Below are positions 1 to 6,177 of a stretch of 12,406 nt of DNA, in pieces. The stretch is from the NCBI RefSeq assembly GCF_946479415.1, contig NZ_CAMLFY010000130.1, positions 1-12,406 of the forward strand, in the 5' to 3' direction. The notes under the pieces are model-generated. The model had not been told where the DNA came from, did not search any database, and saw nothing but the letters and a program-made list of their open reading frames with translations. Each line of letters begins with the position of its first letter. Positions within the stretch are counted from its first letter, which is position 1. A program made the position numbers and the translations under genes. This DNA is from an uncultured Shinella sp. Lineage in GTDB: Bacteria > Pseudomonadota > Alphaproteobacteria > Rhizobiales > Rhizobiaceae.

Positions 1-245
1 CGCCGATCGCCTGCGATTCGGGCACGCTGCGGGGCAGGCGCTGCATCTGGGGCGGACGAAAGCGGGTGCGCGATGCCCTCTACATGGCAGCCCTCGCCGC
101 CTGCCGCTCCGGCCCGTTCCAGGCCGTCTCCAAAGCCATGCGCGACAGGGGCAAGCCAGCCAAGCTCGTCATCATCGCCATCGCACGCCGTCTCCTTGTC
201 GCTCTCAATGCCGCCATAAGGGACAACAAACCATTCAACCCTTGA
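1..245 (+). CDS. IS110-family transposase, C-terminal fragment (cut by window edge)
   Basis: Reading from base 3 gives an open frame that enters from outside the window and stops at TGA 243-245, about 80 residues. It contains DSGTLRGRRCIWGGR followed by VRDALYMAALAA, the conserved end of the Transposase_20 domain of IS110/IS1111 elements. The Ser of DSG (codon 18-20) falls in the family's conserved SG motif, which is thought to carry the catalytic serine; that assignment is by family analogy. The tail is basic (KPAKLVIIAIARRLLVALNAAI) as in relatives. IS110 enzymes recombine DNA under guidance of a bridge RNA encoded in a non-coding end of the element. The left end and most of the gene lie outside, so intactness cannot be judged. 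Family call is confident; subgroup (IS110 or IS1111) is not, although the short distance to the likely right end favours IS110. Confidence 0.85.
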   Translation, partial: PIACDSGTLRGRRCIWGGRKRVRDALYMAALAACRSGPFQAVSKAMRDRGKPAKLVIIAIARRLLVALNAAIRDNKPFNP

Positions 246-262
246 CACAAAAAACACAGTTG

Positions 263-279
263 CTCGGGCTTGACCCGAG
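263..279. repeat. Rhizobial-type palindromic repeat (CTCGGG-CTTGA-CCCGAG)
   Basis: A perfect 6-bp inverted repeat, CTCGGG (263-268) and CCCGAG (274-279), flanks the loop CTTGA and is followed by GATCCA. From general knowledge this core resembles a short palindromic intergenic repeat scattered through Rhizobiaceae genomes. The flanks do not continue the symmetry: the left neighbour is G262 and the right one G280, so one outer arm may have been replaced. It starts 17 bases after the transposase stop codon, so the element's right end probably lies in or beside it. Only one copy is seen in this window, so repeat status rests on recollection of the motif. Confidence 0.55.
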
Positions 280-842
280 GATCCACAACCACACGGCAAA
301 GCCTCTCCCTTTATCCCCGCATCCGCATCACATTTTCCCCGCCCGCCAAACCTGTGCCTACAATCCCCCATCCCGTCACGGATACACTGCCAGGCGTGGC
401 AGCGAGGCGGGGTCGGCGCGGTGTGTGGGGCGAAGACGCAGAACCTCACGCACCGGGCCTGCGGAAAATGGTCTCCCTCCGGCGACATGGGGGAAGCGAT
501 GGGGTGTCGGACCGATCCCGTCGTTTCATGCTCCAGAAGGCGCGCCGGATGTGCCTGTGCGGTACACAAGGGGGCTGGAATTGGCGGATGCGTCGGCATC
601 GTCCGCCGGGTGGAGACACGCGGGAAGGTCAAAACCTTCCGTCGGGATCGCCAGAGCGTGCGGTCGCGATGTCAAACGGCGCTGTGCCCACCCGGAAACC
701 GGCGAACGACATCCTCAATCCCGGCCTTTGCAGAGAGACCCAAGTCGCGGGCAAAAACCGCTGAACGGGGTGCTGAAAGGTGCCACCTATATTATTTCAG
801 TCGAGGCAGCTCTCAGCGCCCCGTCCGAAATGCTCTTTGAAC

Positions 843-870
843 CCCACGGGCGGAAAAACCGCCGCGTGGG
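843..870. repeat. Strong inverted repeat, 11-bp stem with one bulge, A5 loop
   Basis: CCCACG plus GGCGG (843-853) pairs with CCGCC, a bulged G, and CGTGGG (859-870) around the loop AAAAA (854-858). On either strand it is not followed by a T-run, so it is not a textbook intrinsic terminator. It lies about 125 bp downstream of the phosphorelay operon's last stop codon and could still block or stabilise transcripts from that side. Confidence 0.5.
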
Positions 871-905
871 CGATGGTGTTGGTCATAGCCGGCGGGGATG
901 GATTC

Positions 906-933
906 ACGCCGGCCAAACGAAAAAGGCCGGCGT
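906..933 (-). terminator. Perfect 9-bp inverted repeat, possible terminator of the phosphorelay operon
   Basis: ACGCCGGCC (906-914) and GGCCGGCGT (925-933) are perfectly complementary around a 10-base A-rich loop (915-924), which reads TTTTTCGTTT on the minus strand. It is about 60 nt downstream of the operon's last stop codon on the minus strand. The stem is very stable, but the run of T is in the loop and not after the stem, so a terminator role is tentative; a transcript 3'-end stabilising hairpin is equally possible. Confidence 0.35.
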
Positions 934-988
934 CTGCGCTCGCCAAAGCCAGACGTGGAATCGAAACCGTCGGGAGGGATGAAGTCGA

Positions 989-1006
989 GGCCGGTCTATA
1001 CCGGCC
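989..1006 (-). other. Perfect 7-bp hairpin spanning the stop codon of the last operon gene
   Basis: GGCCGGT (989-995) and ACCGGCC (1000-1006) pair around CTAT (996-999). The loop carries the minus-strand stop codon TAG (998-996) of the REC-kinase gene. No T-tract follows on the minus strand. It may protect the 3' end of the operon mRNA or contribute to termination together with the hairpin at 906-933. Confidence 0.4.
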
Positions 1007-2051
1007 GCACCGTTTCGGTCATCCGCACCAGCAATTCCGCCCGCGTGCCGGCGGCACGGCTGGCGTAATCGAGCTTGGCGCCGAGGCTGGAGGCCATGGC
1101 GCCGATGATCTTGGTGCCGAGGCCGGTGCCGCGCACGGGGCCTTCGCCGCGCCAGCCGATGCCGTCGTCCTCGACGAAGAGCAGCGCACTGTCGGGATCG
1201 AGCCGGGTGAAGCCGACACGGACTTCGCCGCCGGCCTCGCCATAGGCGTATTTGAAGGCGTTGGTGACGAGTTCCGTCACGATGACGCCGAGCGAGACGG
1301 CGCGGTCGGTCGGGATATGCAGCGGCTCCAGCGAGCGGTTGAGGCGCACATTGCGCCCCTGGCTCTGCAAGGACGTATCGAGTTCGGAGAGCAGCGTGCC
1401 GAGATAGGCGCCCATATCGACATGGCGCACATCCTCCGACGTGTAGAGCCGCCGGTGGATGCCGGCGATCGCGGTGATGCGCGCCTGCGTTTCCGACAGC
1501 GCCTCCTTGACCGCCTCGTCGGAGGCGCTCGACATTTGCAGGCGGATGAGGGCAGCCGCCAGCGCCAGCGAGTTGCCGACGCGGTGGTTCACCTCGGCGA
1601 GCAGCACCTCGGCGCGTTCCTTGGCGGCGCGGATTTCCTGCTCCGCGCGCAGCTTGGCGCGCTTCAGCTCGGCATTTTCCAGCGCCTGGCCAAGCGCATT
1701 GGCAAGCAGCGGCATGAAATCGTCGCCGACCGACTTGATGACATAGTCGGCCGCGCCCGCCTTCAGCGCCTCGACGGCGACCTGCGCATCGTTCGAGCCG
1801 GTGACATAGACGACCGGCACGGCATCCGGCGCGCCGGAAAGCTCCTTGAGGAAGGCAAGGCCCGTGCCCGATTTCAGGAAGTGATCGAGCACGACGGCAT
1901 CGGCACCGCCGTCCGCCAGAAGCGCCCGGCCGCTCTCCACATCCTCGGCATGCCGCACCTCATAGCCGAGACGGCCGAGCGCCCGCTCGGCAAGCCGGGC
2001 GAGGATCGGATCGTCGTCGATATAGAGAATGCGGACGGGGCCTTCCTTCAT
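996..2051 (-). CDS. Receiver-histidine kinase of the HisKA_2/HRXXN class (REC at the N-terminus)
   Basis: A 351-residue soluble protein with no signal peptide or membrane segment. Residues 5-120 are a receiver domain: acidic pocket D12-D14, phosphoacceptor D56 (VVLDHF), T84 and K106. A coiled linker (about 120-150) leads to a HisKA_2-type phosphoacceptor helix with H156-R157-V-G-N160, the HRXXN signature. The ATPase domain follows, with N-box [12 protein letters not shown] (N264), G1 box EDDGIGW (D295-G299) and G2 box GTGLGT (308-313). The domain order is the reverse of ordinary hybrid kinases and resembles PakF of Sphingomonas, a regulator of the PhyR-NepR-EcfG general stress response; that link is by architecture only. 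Its ATG shares one base with the TAA of the upstream regulator gene (TAATG), indicating translational coupling. No phyR, nepR or ecfG is in the window. Confidence 0.88.
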   Translation of the reverse strand: MKEGPVRILYIDDDPILARLAERALGRLGYEVRHAEDVESGRALLADGGADAVVLDHFLKSGTGLAFLKELSGAPDAVPVVYVTGSNDAQVAVEALKAGAADYVIKSVGDDFMPLLANALGQALENAELKRAKLRAEQEIRAAKERAEVLLAEVNHRVGNSLALAAALIRLQMSSASDEAVKEALSETQARITAIAGIHRRLYTSEDVRHVDMGAYLGTLLSELDTSLQSQGRNVRLNRSLEPLHIPTDRAVSLGVIVTELVTNAFKYAYGEAGGEVRVGFTRLDPDSALLFVEDDGIGWRGEGPVRGTGLGTKIIGAMASSLGAKLDYASRAAGTRAELLVRMTETVRPV

Positions 2052-2497
2052 TACTGGGTCTCGGGGATCTGGATCACGGAGAAGAACAGGCCAAGCTGAC
2101 GGATCGCATTGGCGAAGCTCTCATATTCGACCGGCTTGGTGATGTAGACATTGGCGCCGAGATCATAGCAGCGCTGGATTTCCCGTTCGTCGTCCGTGGT
2201 GGTGAGGATCACGACCGGCAGGCGCTTGGTGTGGGTATTGGTCTTGATCTTCTGCAGGATATCGATGCCCGACATGTCGGGCAGGTTGAGATCGAGCAGG
2301 ATCAGCAGGAAGCGCCCGGCGCTGGCGAGACCGGAGCGGTCCTTGCCGAGCACGAAATCGAGCGCGTCCGTGCCGTTGGTGAAGGGCACGACCTCGTTGT
2401 GCACCCCGGCGCGGCGGATGTTCTTCTCGATGAGGCGTGCATGGCCCTCATCGTCCTCGATCATCACGATGGTGACTTCCTTGCCCAATCCGTTCAT
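2051..2497 (-). CDS. Stand-alone response regulator, Rcp1-like single receiver domain
   Basis: A 148-residue protein made of one receiver domain and no output domain. E14-D15-D16 form the acidic pocket, D69 in [11 protein letters not shown] is the phosphoacceptor, T99/T100 the switch position and K121-P122 the conserved Lys-Pro. The long beta3 region with [15 protein letters not shown] and the ending resemble the Rcp1 type, the small regulator that partners cyanobacterial phytochrome Cph1 and many bacterial membrane kinases. It probably shuttles phosphoryl groups between the CHASE3 kinase encoded just upstream (4-bp ATGA overlap) and the REC-kinase just downstream (1-bp overlap), or binds a protein target. 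Which partner it serves is inference from gene order. Confidence 0.88.
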   Translation of the reverse strand: MNGLGKEVTIVMIEDDEGHARLIEKNIRRAGVHNEVVPFTNGTDALDFVLGKDRSGLASAGRFLLILLDLNLPDMSGIDILQKIKTNTHTKRLPVVILTTTDDEREIQRCYDLGANVYITKPVEYESFANAIRQLGLFFSVIQIPETQ

Positions 2498-3990
2498 GCC
2501 TGCATACTCCTGACGACTTTGCTGAGGTCGGGCGGCAGACGCAGAACAAACGTTGTGCCTTCCCCGAGTTCGGATTTGACGACGATATCACCACCAAGAT
2601 TGCGCATCAGTGAACGAACATGCGCAAGACCGATGCCTTCGCCGGGTTTGTCCTGCGTGCCGGAGCGGCGGAACAGCTCGAAGACCCGCTCGTGGTCCTC
2701 CGGTGCGATGCCGCGGCCATTGTCGGTGAATTCGATGACCGAGCCGGCGCGTCCGATATTGCGCGCGGTGACGGAGATGCGCAGCGGACGACCGGGCGTC
2801 TGGTACTTGATGGCATTGTCGAACAGGTTGCCGAAGACCTGTTCCAGCGACAGCCGGTCGGAAATGACCGTCGGCAGGTTATCGCCGATGGTGACGACCC
2901 CGTCGGATTCGCTCACCTGATGATTGACGGCCGCAGCCCCCGCCTCGGCCAACGCCTTGAGGTCGACCCGCTCGATCTTAAGCTCGCGGCGCCCGTCGCG
3001 CGATATTTTCAGGATGGCGTTGATCAGCCCGTCCATCTTCTTGGTGGAAGAGCGGATGAAGCCGATCGCCTCCGGCAGGTCTTCAGAGGCGGCTCGGCGG
3101 GCTTCGAGAATATCGTCGGAACTCGGCGGCTTGCCGTCGGCCAGGACATAGGTCTGGATCGAGGAGAGCGAGGCCTGCAATTCGCTGGTAAAGCCCATGA
3201 TGTTGACGAGCGGTGCGCGCAGGTCATGCGTGACGATATAGGCGAAGCGCTGGACTTCCTGATTGGCGCGGATGAGCTCCTCGGTGCGCTCGTCCACCCG
3301 CCTTTCCAGCGTGGCATTCAGCGTCTCGACCTCGCGCCGCGCAACAATGATGTCTCGGGTATATTGCGCGACGACGAGAACGGCGCCGCCGAGCACCCCG
3401 ATGATGGCGATGGCCCCGATGACCGTCGTCCATCGCAGGGCGCCGGCCGACCACAGCGTATCGACGACGCCGACTTCAAGGCGCTGGTCGGCATCCGCCA
3501 TCACCGCGCCGAGCTGTTCGCGCAGCTGGTCCATGAGGACGCGGCCGCGATCGGTCTTGACCTGCGCGACCGCATCCGCCGAGCGGCCCTGCTCGACGGC
3601 CTCGACCGTCTCTGCCAGTTCGACCAGCTTTTGCGAGACGAGACGCTTGATATCGGGACTGCGCGCCGCATAGTGCTCGAAGCGGGAGGATTGCTCCTCG
3701 AGGTTCTTCTGCCGCTCGGTAACCGCCCGCAGCGCCTCGTCATAGGGTTTGCGGAAGGCCGCTTCGCCGGTGATGACGAAGCCGCGCTGGCCGGTCTCGG
3801 CGTCCTTGAGGGTCGATAGCAGGTCGGCCGCGGCGCTGCGCACCTCGCGCACCTCGATCAGTTCGGCAAAATAGGTCTGCACCTTGCTGACCAGCCAGAG
3901 CGACGTGCCGACGATGCCGAGCAATGCGATCATGCCTGCGATCAGCAGCATGATTGTCGAGCGCACGAAGGCGGCGTTCGATATCGGCAT
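2494..3990 (-). CDS. Membrane sensor histidine kinase with CHASE3 domain
   Basis: A 498-residue protein, first gene of the operon. TM1 is about residues 11-35 and TM2 about 187-208; between them lies a helical CHASE3 sensor domain, recognised by DAETGQRGFVITGE (63-76). After TM2 a coiled-coil linker (218-247) leads to a HisKA helix with the phosphoacceptor H255 in THDLRAPL, then a roughly 30-residue insertion (about 280-310). The ATPase domain has N-box NLFDNAIKYQ (388-397), G1 box DNGRGI (423-428) and G2 box GEGIGL (450-455). All catalytic boxes look intact. The predicted signal is periplasmic or membrane-borne; the ligand is unknown. The chosen ATG (3990) is preceded by GGAGGG at 4000-3995. 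Its TGA overlaps the ATG of the response regulator gene (ATGA), so the three genes are almost certainly one transcript. Confidence 0.9.
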   Translation of the reverse strand: MPISNAAFVRSTIMLLIAGMIALLGIVGTSLWLVSKVQTYFAELIEVREVRSAAADLLSTLKDAETGQRGFVITGEAAFRKPYDEALRAVTERQKNLEEQSSRFEHYAARSPDIKRLVSQKLVELAETVEAVEQGRSADAVAQVKTDRGRVLMDQLREQLGAVMADADQRLEVGVVDTLWSAGALRWTTVIGAIAIIGVLGGAVLVVAQYTRDIIVARREVETLNATLERRVDERTEELIRANQEVQRFAYIVTHDLRAPLVNIMGFTSELQASLSSIQTYVLADGKPPSSDDILEARRAASEDLPEAIGFIRSSTKKMDGLINAILKISRDGRRELKIERVDLKALAEAGAAAVNHQVSESDGVVTIGDNLPTVISDRLSLEQVFGNLFDNAIKYQTPGRPLRISVTARNIGRAGSVIEFTDNGRGIAPEDHERVFELFRRSGTQDKPGEGIGLAHVRSLMRNLGGDIVVKSELGEGTTFVLRLPPDLSKVVRSMQA

Positions 3991-3994
3991 CCCA

Positions 3995-4000
3995 CCCTCC
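3995..4000 (-). promoter_or_regulatory. Ribosome binding site of the CHASE3 kinase gene
   Basis: GGAGGG on the minus strand, separated by TGGG from the ATG at 3990-3988. It is the best Shine-Dalgarno match near this start and supports the chosen ATG. Confidence 0.65.
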
Positions 4001-4040
4001 GGTTAAAGCCATTCGTTGGACGGCGACAATATCGTTATAG

Positions 4041-4067
4041 TGCATACATGCAACTGACCGGCGTCAG
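4041..4067 (-). promoter_or_regulatory. Two adjacent dyads in the probable promoter region of the phosphorelay operon
   Basis: TGCAT-AC-ATGCA (4041-4052) and CTGAC-CGGC-GTCAG (4054-4067) are perfect 5-bp dyads side by side in the 117-bp gap between the kinase operon and the upstream DMT gene. On the minus strand TATAAC (4040-4035) follows directly and could be a -10 element, although I see no good -35 at the proper distance. The first dyad would overlap the spacer of such a promoter, a usual place for a repressor operator. The second could alternatively be a weak terminator of the DMT gene. I did not find a GGAAC-N-CGTT EcfG-type promoter here. Confidence 0.3.
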
Positions 4068-4107
4068 TAAAACCGGATTTCTTTTGGTTGTTTCGCTACT
4101 TAACCCG

Positions 4108-5043
4108 TCACACACGGACGCGGAACCGCCCGCCGAGCCGCTCGCGGGCGATGATGATCATGCCGGCGGAAAAGATGAGGGCGGCACCCGCGAAGACATT
4201 CGAGCCCGGCACGTCGTTCCAGATGAGATAGCCGAGCGCAAAGGCCCAGACGAGCGAGGTATATTCGAATGGTGCGAGCACCGAGACGGGTGCGCGGCGC
4301 ATGCCTTCGAACAGGGCGAACTGACCGATGCCGGCCAGTACGCCCGTTCCCGCCATCAGCAGAAGATCGATCCAGGAAACCGGCTGCCAGACGAAGGGCA
4401 GGGAAAAAGCGGTGAAGATAAGGAAGAAGCCGCTGGAGATCGTCATCTGCACCTGGGTGCGTTCATGCAGCGCCGTCTTGCGCAAAAGCACCGTGGCGAC
4501 GGCCCAGAAGACGGCGGCCTGCAGCGCAAGGTAGACCGGCAGCGACAGCGTAAGCCCTTTCGCCGCGATGCCGCAGGCGACGACCACGCCGAGAAAACCG
4601 ATAACCACGGCAAACCAGCGGTAGCCCGGAACCTTCTCGCCGAGAACCGGCACCGAGAGGATCGTCATGACGACGGGCGAGGCATAGTAGAGCGTCGTCA
4701 GTTCCGCGAGCCCGAGATCGCGCGCCGCGGTATAATAGGAAAGCCAGGCGGCAAGCAGCAGCAAGTTGCGCAGGAAGAGCGGCTTCAGGACCGGCGAATG
4801 ACGCGCCTCATGGAGTATCTTGCGGCCGCCGATGGCAAGGCTCAGCCCGAAGATCGTCACGCTGCGCACGAACAGGATCTGCCAGACGGGCAAGGCCACG
4901 ACGAGCCATTCGACCGACGCATCCTGAAGGGAAGACAGGAAATAAGCGAAGGACGTCAGCAGAATGCCGGAGGAAACGGTTTTTGCACGGAAGGAACCCC
5001 GAAGGCGCGGACAAGGCCTCGCTTCTGCTTGATAACGTGCCAT
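4108..5043 (-). CDS. DMT superfamily (EamA) transporter
   Basis: Starting at the ATG 5043-5041 it encodes 311 residues, the normal length for the family. It has about ten hydrophobic segments forming two EamA repeats of five, starting with ILLTSFAYFLSSLQDASVEW and ending with NVFAGAALIFSAGMIIIARE and a short basic tail (RFRVRV). The loop GEKVPGYRW before a membrane helix is typical of the first repeat. Such proteins are inner-membrane metabolite or drug/amino acid exporters; the substrate cannot be read from sequence. The frame is open further upstream with ATGs at 5103, 5133 and 5187, but the added residues are not hydrophobic, overlap the divergent gene's leader, and none has a clear Shine-Dalgarno. 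The start is therefore uncertain, the family call is not. Confidence 0.85.
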   Translation of the reverse strand: MARYQAEARPCPRLRGSFRAKTVSSGILLTSFAYFLSSLQDASVEWLVVALPVWQILFVRSVTIFGLSLAIGGRKILHEARHSPVLKPLFLRNLLLLAAWLSYYTAARDLGLAELTTLYYASPVVMTILSVPVLGEKVPGYRWFAVVIGFLGVVVACGIAAKGLTLSLPVYLALQAAVFWAVATVLLRKTALHERTQVQMTISSGFFLIFTAFSLPFVWQPVSWIDLLLMAGTGVLAGIGQFALFEGMRRAPVSVLAPFEYTSLVWAFALGYLIWNDVPGSNVFAGAALIFSAGMIIIARERLGGRFRVRV

Positions 5044-5176
5044 TTGCGCCGGCGAAAGTGGCTGGAAATCGGGGCTCAGGAAATTTTTCCCACTTTCCGG
5101 CATCCCCCTTGAAATGTCCGGGGCCTGTAACATTTCGGCGTGCAAGCGAGGCGTTCCGGGTATATGCGCGGGCATC
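5044..5176. promoter_or_regulatory. Divergent promoter region between two EamA transporter genes
   Basis: This 133-bp gap must carry promoters for both transporter genes if the short starts are right. TTGAAA at 5109-5114 resembles a -35 hexamer but has no convincing -10 at 16-18 bp. No strong dyad is visible. Shared regulation of the pair is plausible from geometry only. Confidence 0.3.
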
Positions 5177-6082
5177 ATGGACTCCAAACGACTAGGCTAC
5201 GTCTTCACCCTGCTGGCGATCGTGATCTTCAGCCTGCAGGATGCGATCTCGAAACATCTCGGCAGCGTCTATCCGCCTGTCTTCATCGCCATGCTGCGCT
5301 TCTGGGCCTTCGGGGCTTTCGCGATCGTGCTGGGCATGCGCAGCCCCGGCGGATTGAAGGCGGCCGCGGCGACGAAACGATTGCCGCTGCAGATCCTGCG
5401 CGGCGTGCTGCTGGCTGCCCAGATCGTCGTCGTCATCACGGCCTTCAGCACGGTGGGCCTTGCGCATTCGCAGGCCATCCTCGCCTCCGGGCCGATCTTC
5501 GTCGCCCTGCTCTCCATGCCGCTTTTGGGCGAACGGGTCGGCTGGCGGCGCTGGCTTGCGATCGGCGTCGGGCTCTGCGGCGTGCTGATCATCGTGCGGC
5601 CCGGCGGCGAAGGCTTCGACATGAGCGTGCTGTTGCCGCTTGCCGGCGCACTGTCCTTCGCGGTCTATGTCATCACGACCCGTCTCGTCAGCCGGGACGA
5701 CGCCGCATCGACGAGCTTCTTCTATACCGGTGTGGCCGGTGCCGTCGCGATCTCGCTGGTCGGCCCGTTCTTCTGGACCAATCTTGCACCCGTCGATTGG
5801 CTCTGGATGGCACTCCTCTGCGTGACCGGCATATCGAGCCACTATTTCCTCATTCGCGCCTACGACCTTCTGGATGCTGCCGCCGTGCAGCCGCTTACCT
5901 ATCTCCAGGTCGTGATGGCCGCCGTCATCGGCTCCACCGTTTTCGGCGAAACCCTGAGCCTCAACATGGTCTTGGGCTCCGCAATCGTCATGGGTGCGGG
6001 CATCTTCACCATCTGGCGTGAAAGCGTCGTCGCCCGCCGGCGTGCCGCGGAAAATGCGGGAGCGAACGAGAAAGGAAAATAA
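5177..6082 (+). CDS. DMT superfamily (EamA) transporter, second divergent copy
   Basis: From the ATG at 5177 it encodes 301 residues with about ten membrane segments in two EamA repeats. The N-terminal LAIVIFSLQDAISKHL parallels FAYFLSSLQDAS in the divergent gene, so the two are distant paralogues. The first repeat ends with GERVGWRRWLAIGVGLCGVLI, the second with LSLNMVLGSAIVMGAGIFTI, followed by a charged cytoplasmic tail (RRRAAENAGANEKGK). Role: probable export or uptake of small metabolites across the inner membrane; substrate unknown. The frame is open from ATG 5114, but that extension (SGACNISACKRGVPGICAG) is not family-like, so 5177 is preferred. A weak AAAGGA/TCCTTT stem (6071-6088) with two further T straddles the stop codon. 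Confidence 0.85.
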   Translation: MDSKRLGYVFTLLAIVIFSLQDAISKHLGSVYPPVFIAMLRFWAFGAFAIVLGMRSPGGLKAAAATKRLPLQILRGVLLAAQIVVVITAFSTVGLAHSQAILASGPIFVALLSMPLLGERVGWRRWLAIGVGLCGVLIIVRPGGEGFDMSVLLPLAGALSFAVYVITTRLVSRDDAASTSFFYTGVAGAVAISLVGPFFWTNLAPVDWLWMALLCVTGISSHYFLIRAYDLLDAAAVQPLTYLQVVMAAVIGSTVFGETLSLNMVLGSAIVMGAGIFTIWRESVVARRRAAENAGANEKGK

Positions 6083-6131
6083 TCCTTTTTCCTTTACTCG
6101 GCTCGGCGCGTTCGATATGCTTCCGGTCAAT

Positions 6132-6153
6132 CGGACCGGCAGAAGCCGGTCCG
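6132..6153. repeat. Perfect 9-bp hairpin upstream of the S24 repressor gene
   Basis: CGGACCGGC (6132-6140), loop AGAA (6141-6144), GCCGGTCCG (6145-6153). It lies in the 95-bp gap between the transporter and the repressor gene, ending 24 bp before the repressor ATG. No T-tract follows, so it is a poor intrinsic terminator. As a dyad at an S24 repressor's own promoter it could be an autoregulatory operator, which is inference from position. Confidence 0.45.
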
Positions 6154-6177
6154 CCGCCTTGGCAGGGTTCTTAAAGC

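Larger units (their letters stand above)
246..995. other. About 750-bp region without a convincing gene, rich in hairpins
   Basis: No reading frame here looks like a protein. The long plus-strand frames (for example 270-764) begin at TTG codons, are rich in Arg, Pro and Gly without a hydrophobic core, and overlap one another. Besides the repeat at 263-279, I see these inverted repeats: CTGCCA-GGCG-TGGCAG (387-402); a bulged stem GGCGGA...TCCGCC with inner pairing (583-608); GGAAGGT-CAAA-ACCTTCC (623-640); CCGG-AAA-CCGG (692-702); and three stronger ones at 843-870, 906-933 and 989-1006, listed separately. Composition is that of the host genome. It does not match the tmRNA, RNase P, SRP RNA, 6S or cobalamin riboswitch hallmarks I know. 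It may hold an undescribed structured RNA or decayed genes. Confidence 0.5.

Noticed and set aside
420..720. Possible group II intron, tmRNA, RNase P RNA or cobalamin riboswitch
   Set aside because: GTGTG at 420 and AACGACATC near 705 vaguely recall a group II 5' end and a tmRNA tag, but no domain V, no tag ending in AA-stop, no P-RNA core and no B12 box could be found on either strand.
270..764. Plus-strand frame in the gene-poor region as a small protein
   Set aside because: Starts at TTG, overlaps two other similar frames, is Arg-rich without a fold signature; a real gene cannot be excluded without homologues, but I do not call one.
780..2099. Long plus-strand open frame (439 codons) over the REC-kinase gene
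   Set aside because: It is the complement of a gene with intact kinase motifs; its product is a repetitive Arg/Ala/Gly-rich sequence with no family features, as expected from GC-rich antisense frames.
2620..3819. Plus-strand open frame (399 codons) over the CHASE3 kinase gene
   Set aside because: Antisense shadow; the minus-strand protein has all kinase boxes and membrane helices.
4048..5112. Plus-strand open frame (354 codons) antisense to the DMT transporter
   Set aside because: Highly charged Asp/Arg/Glu-rich product mirrors a hydrophobic membrane protein on the other strand.
5192..6130. Minus-strand open frame (312 codons) antisense to the second DMT transporter
   Set aside because: Asp/His/Arg-rich mirror of a membrane protein; no independent evidence.
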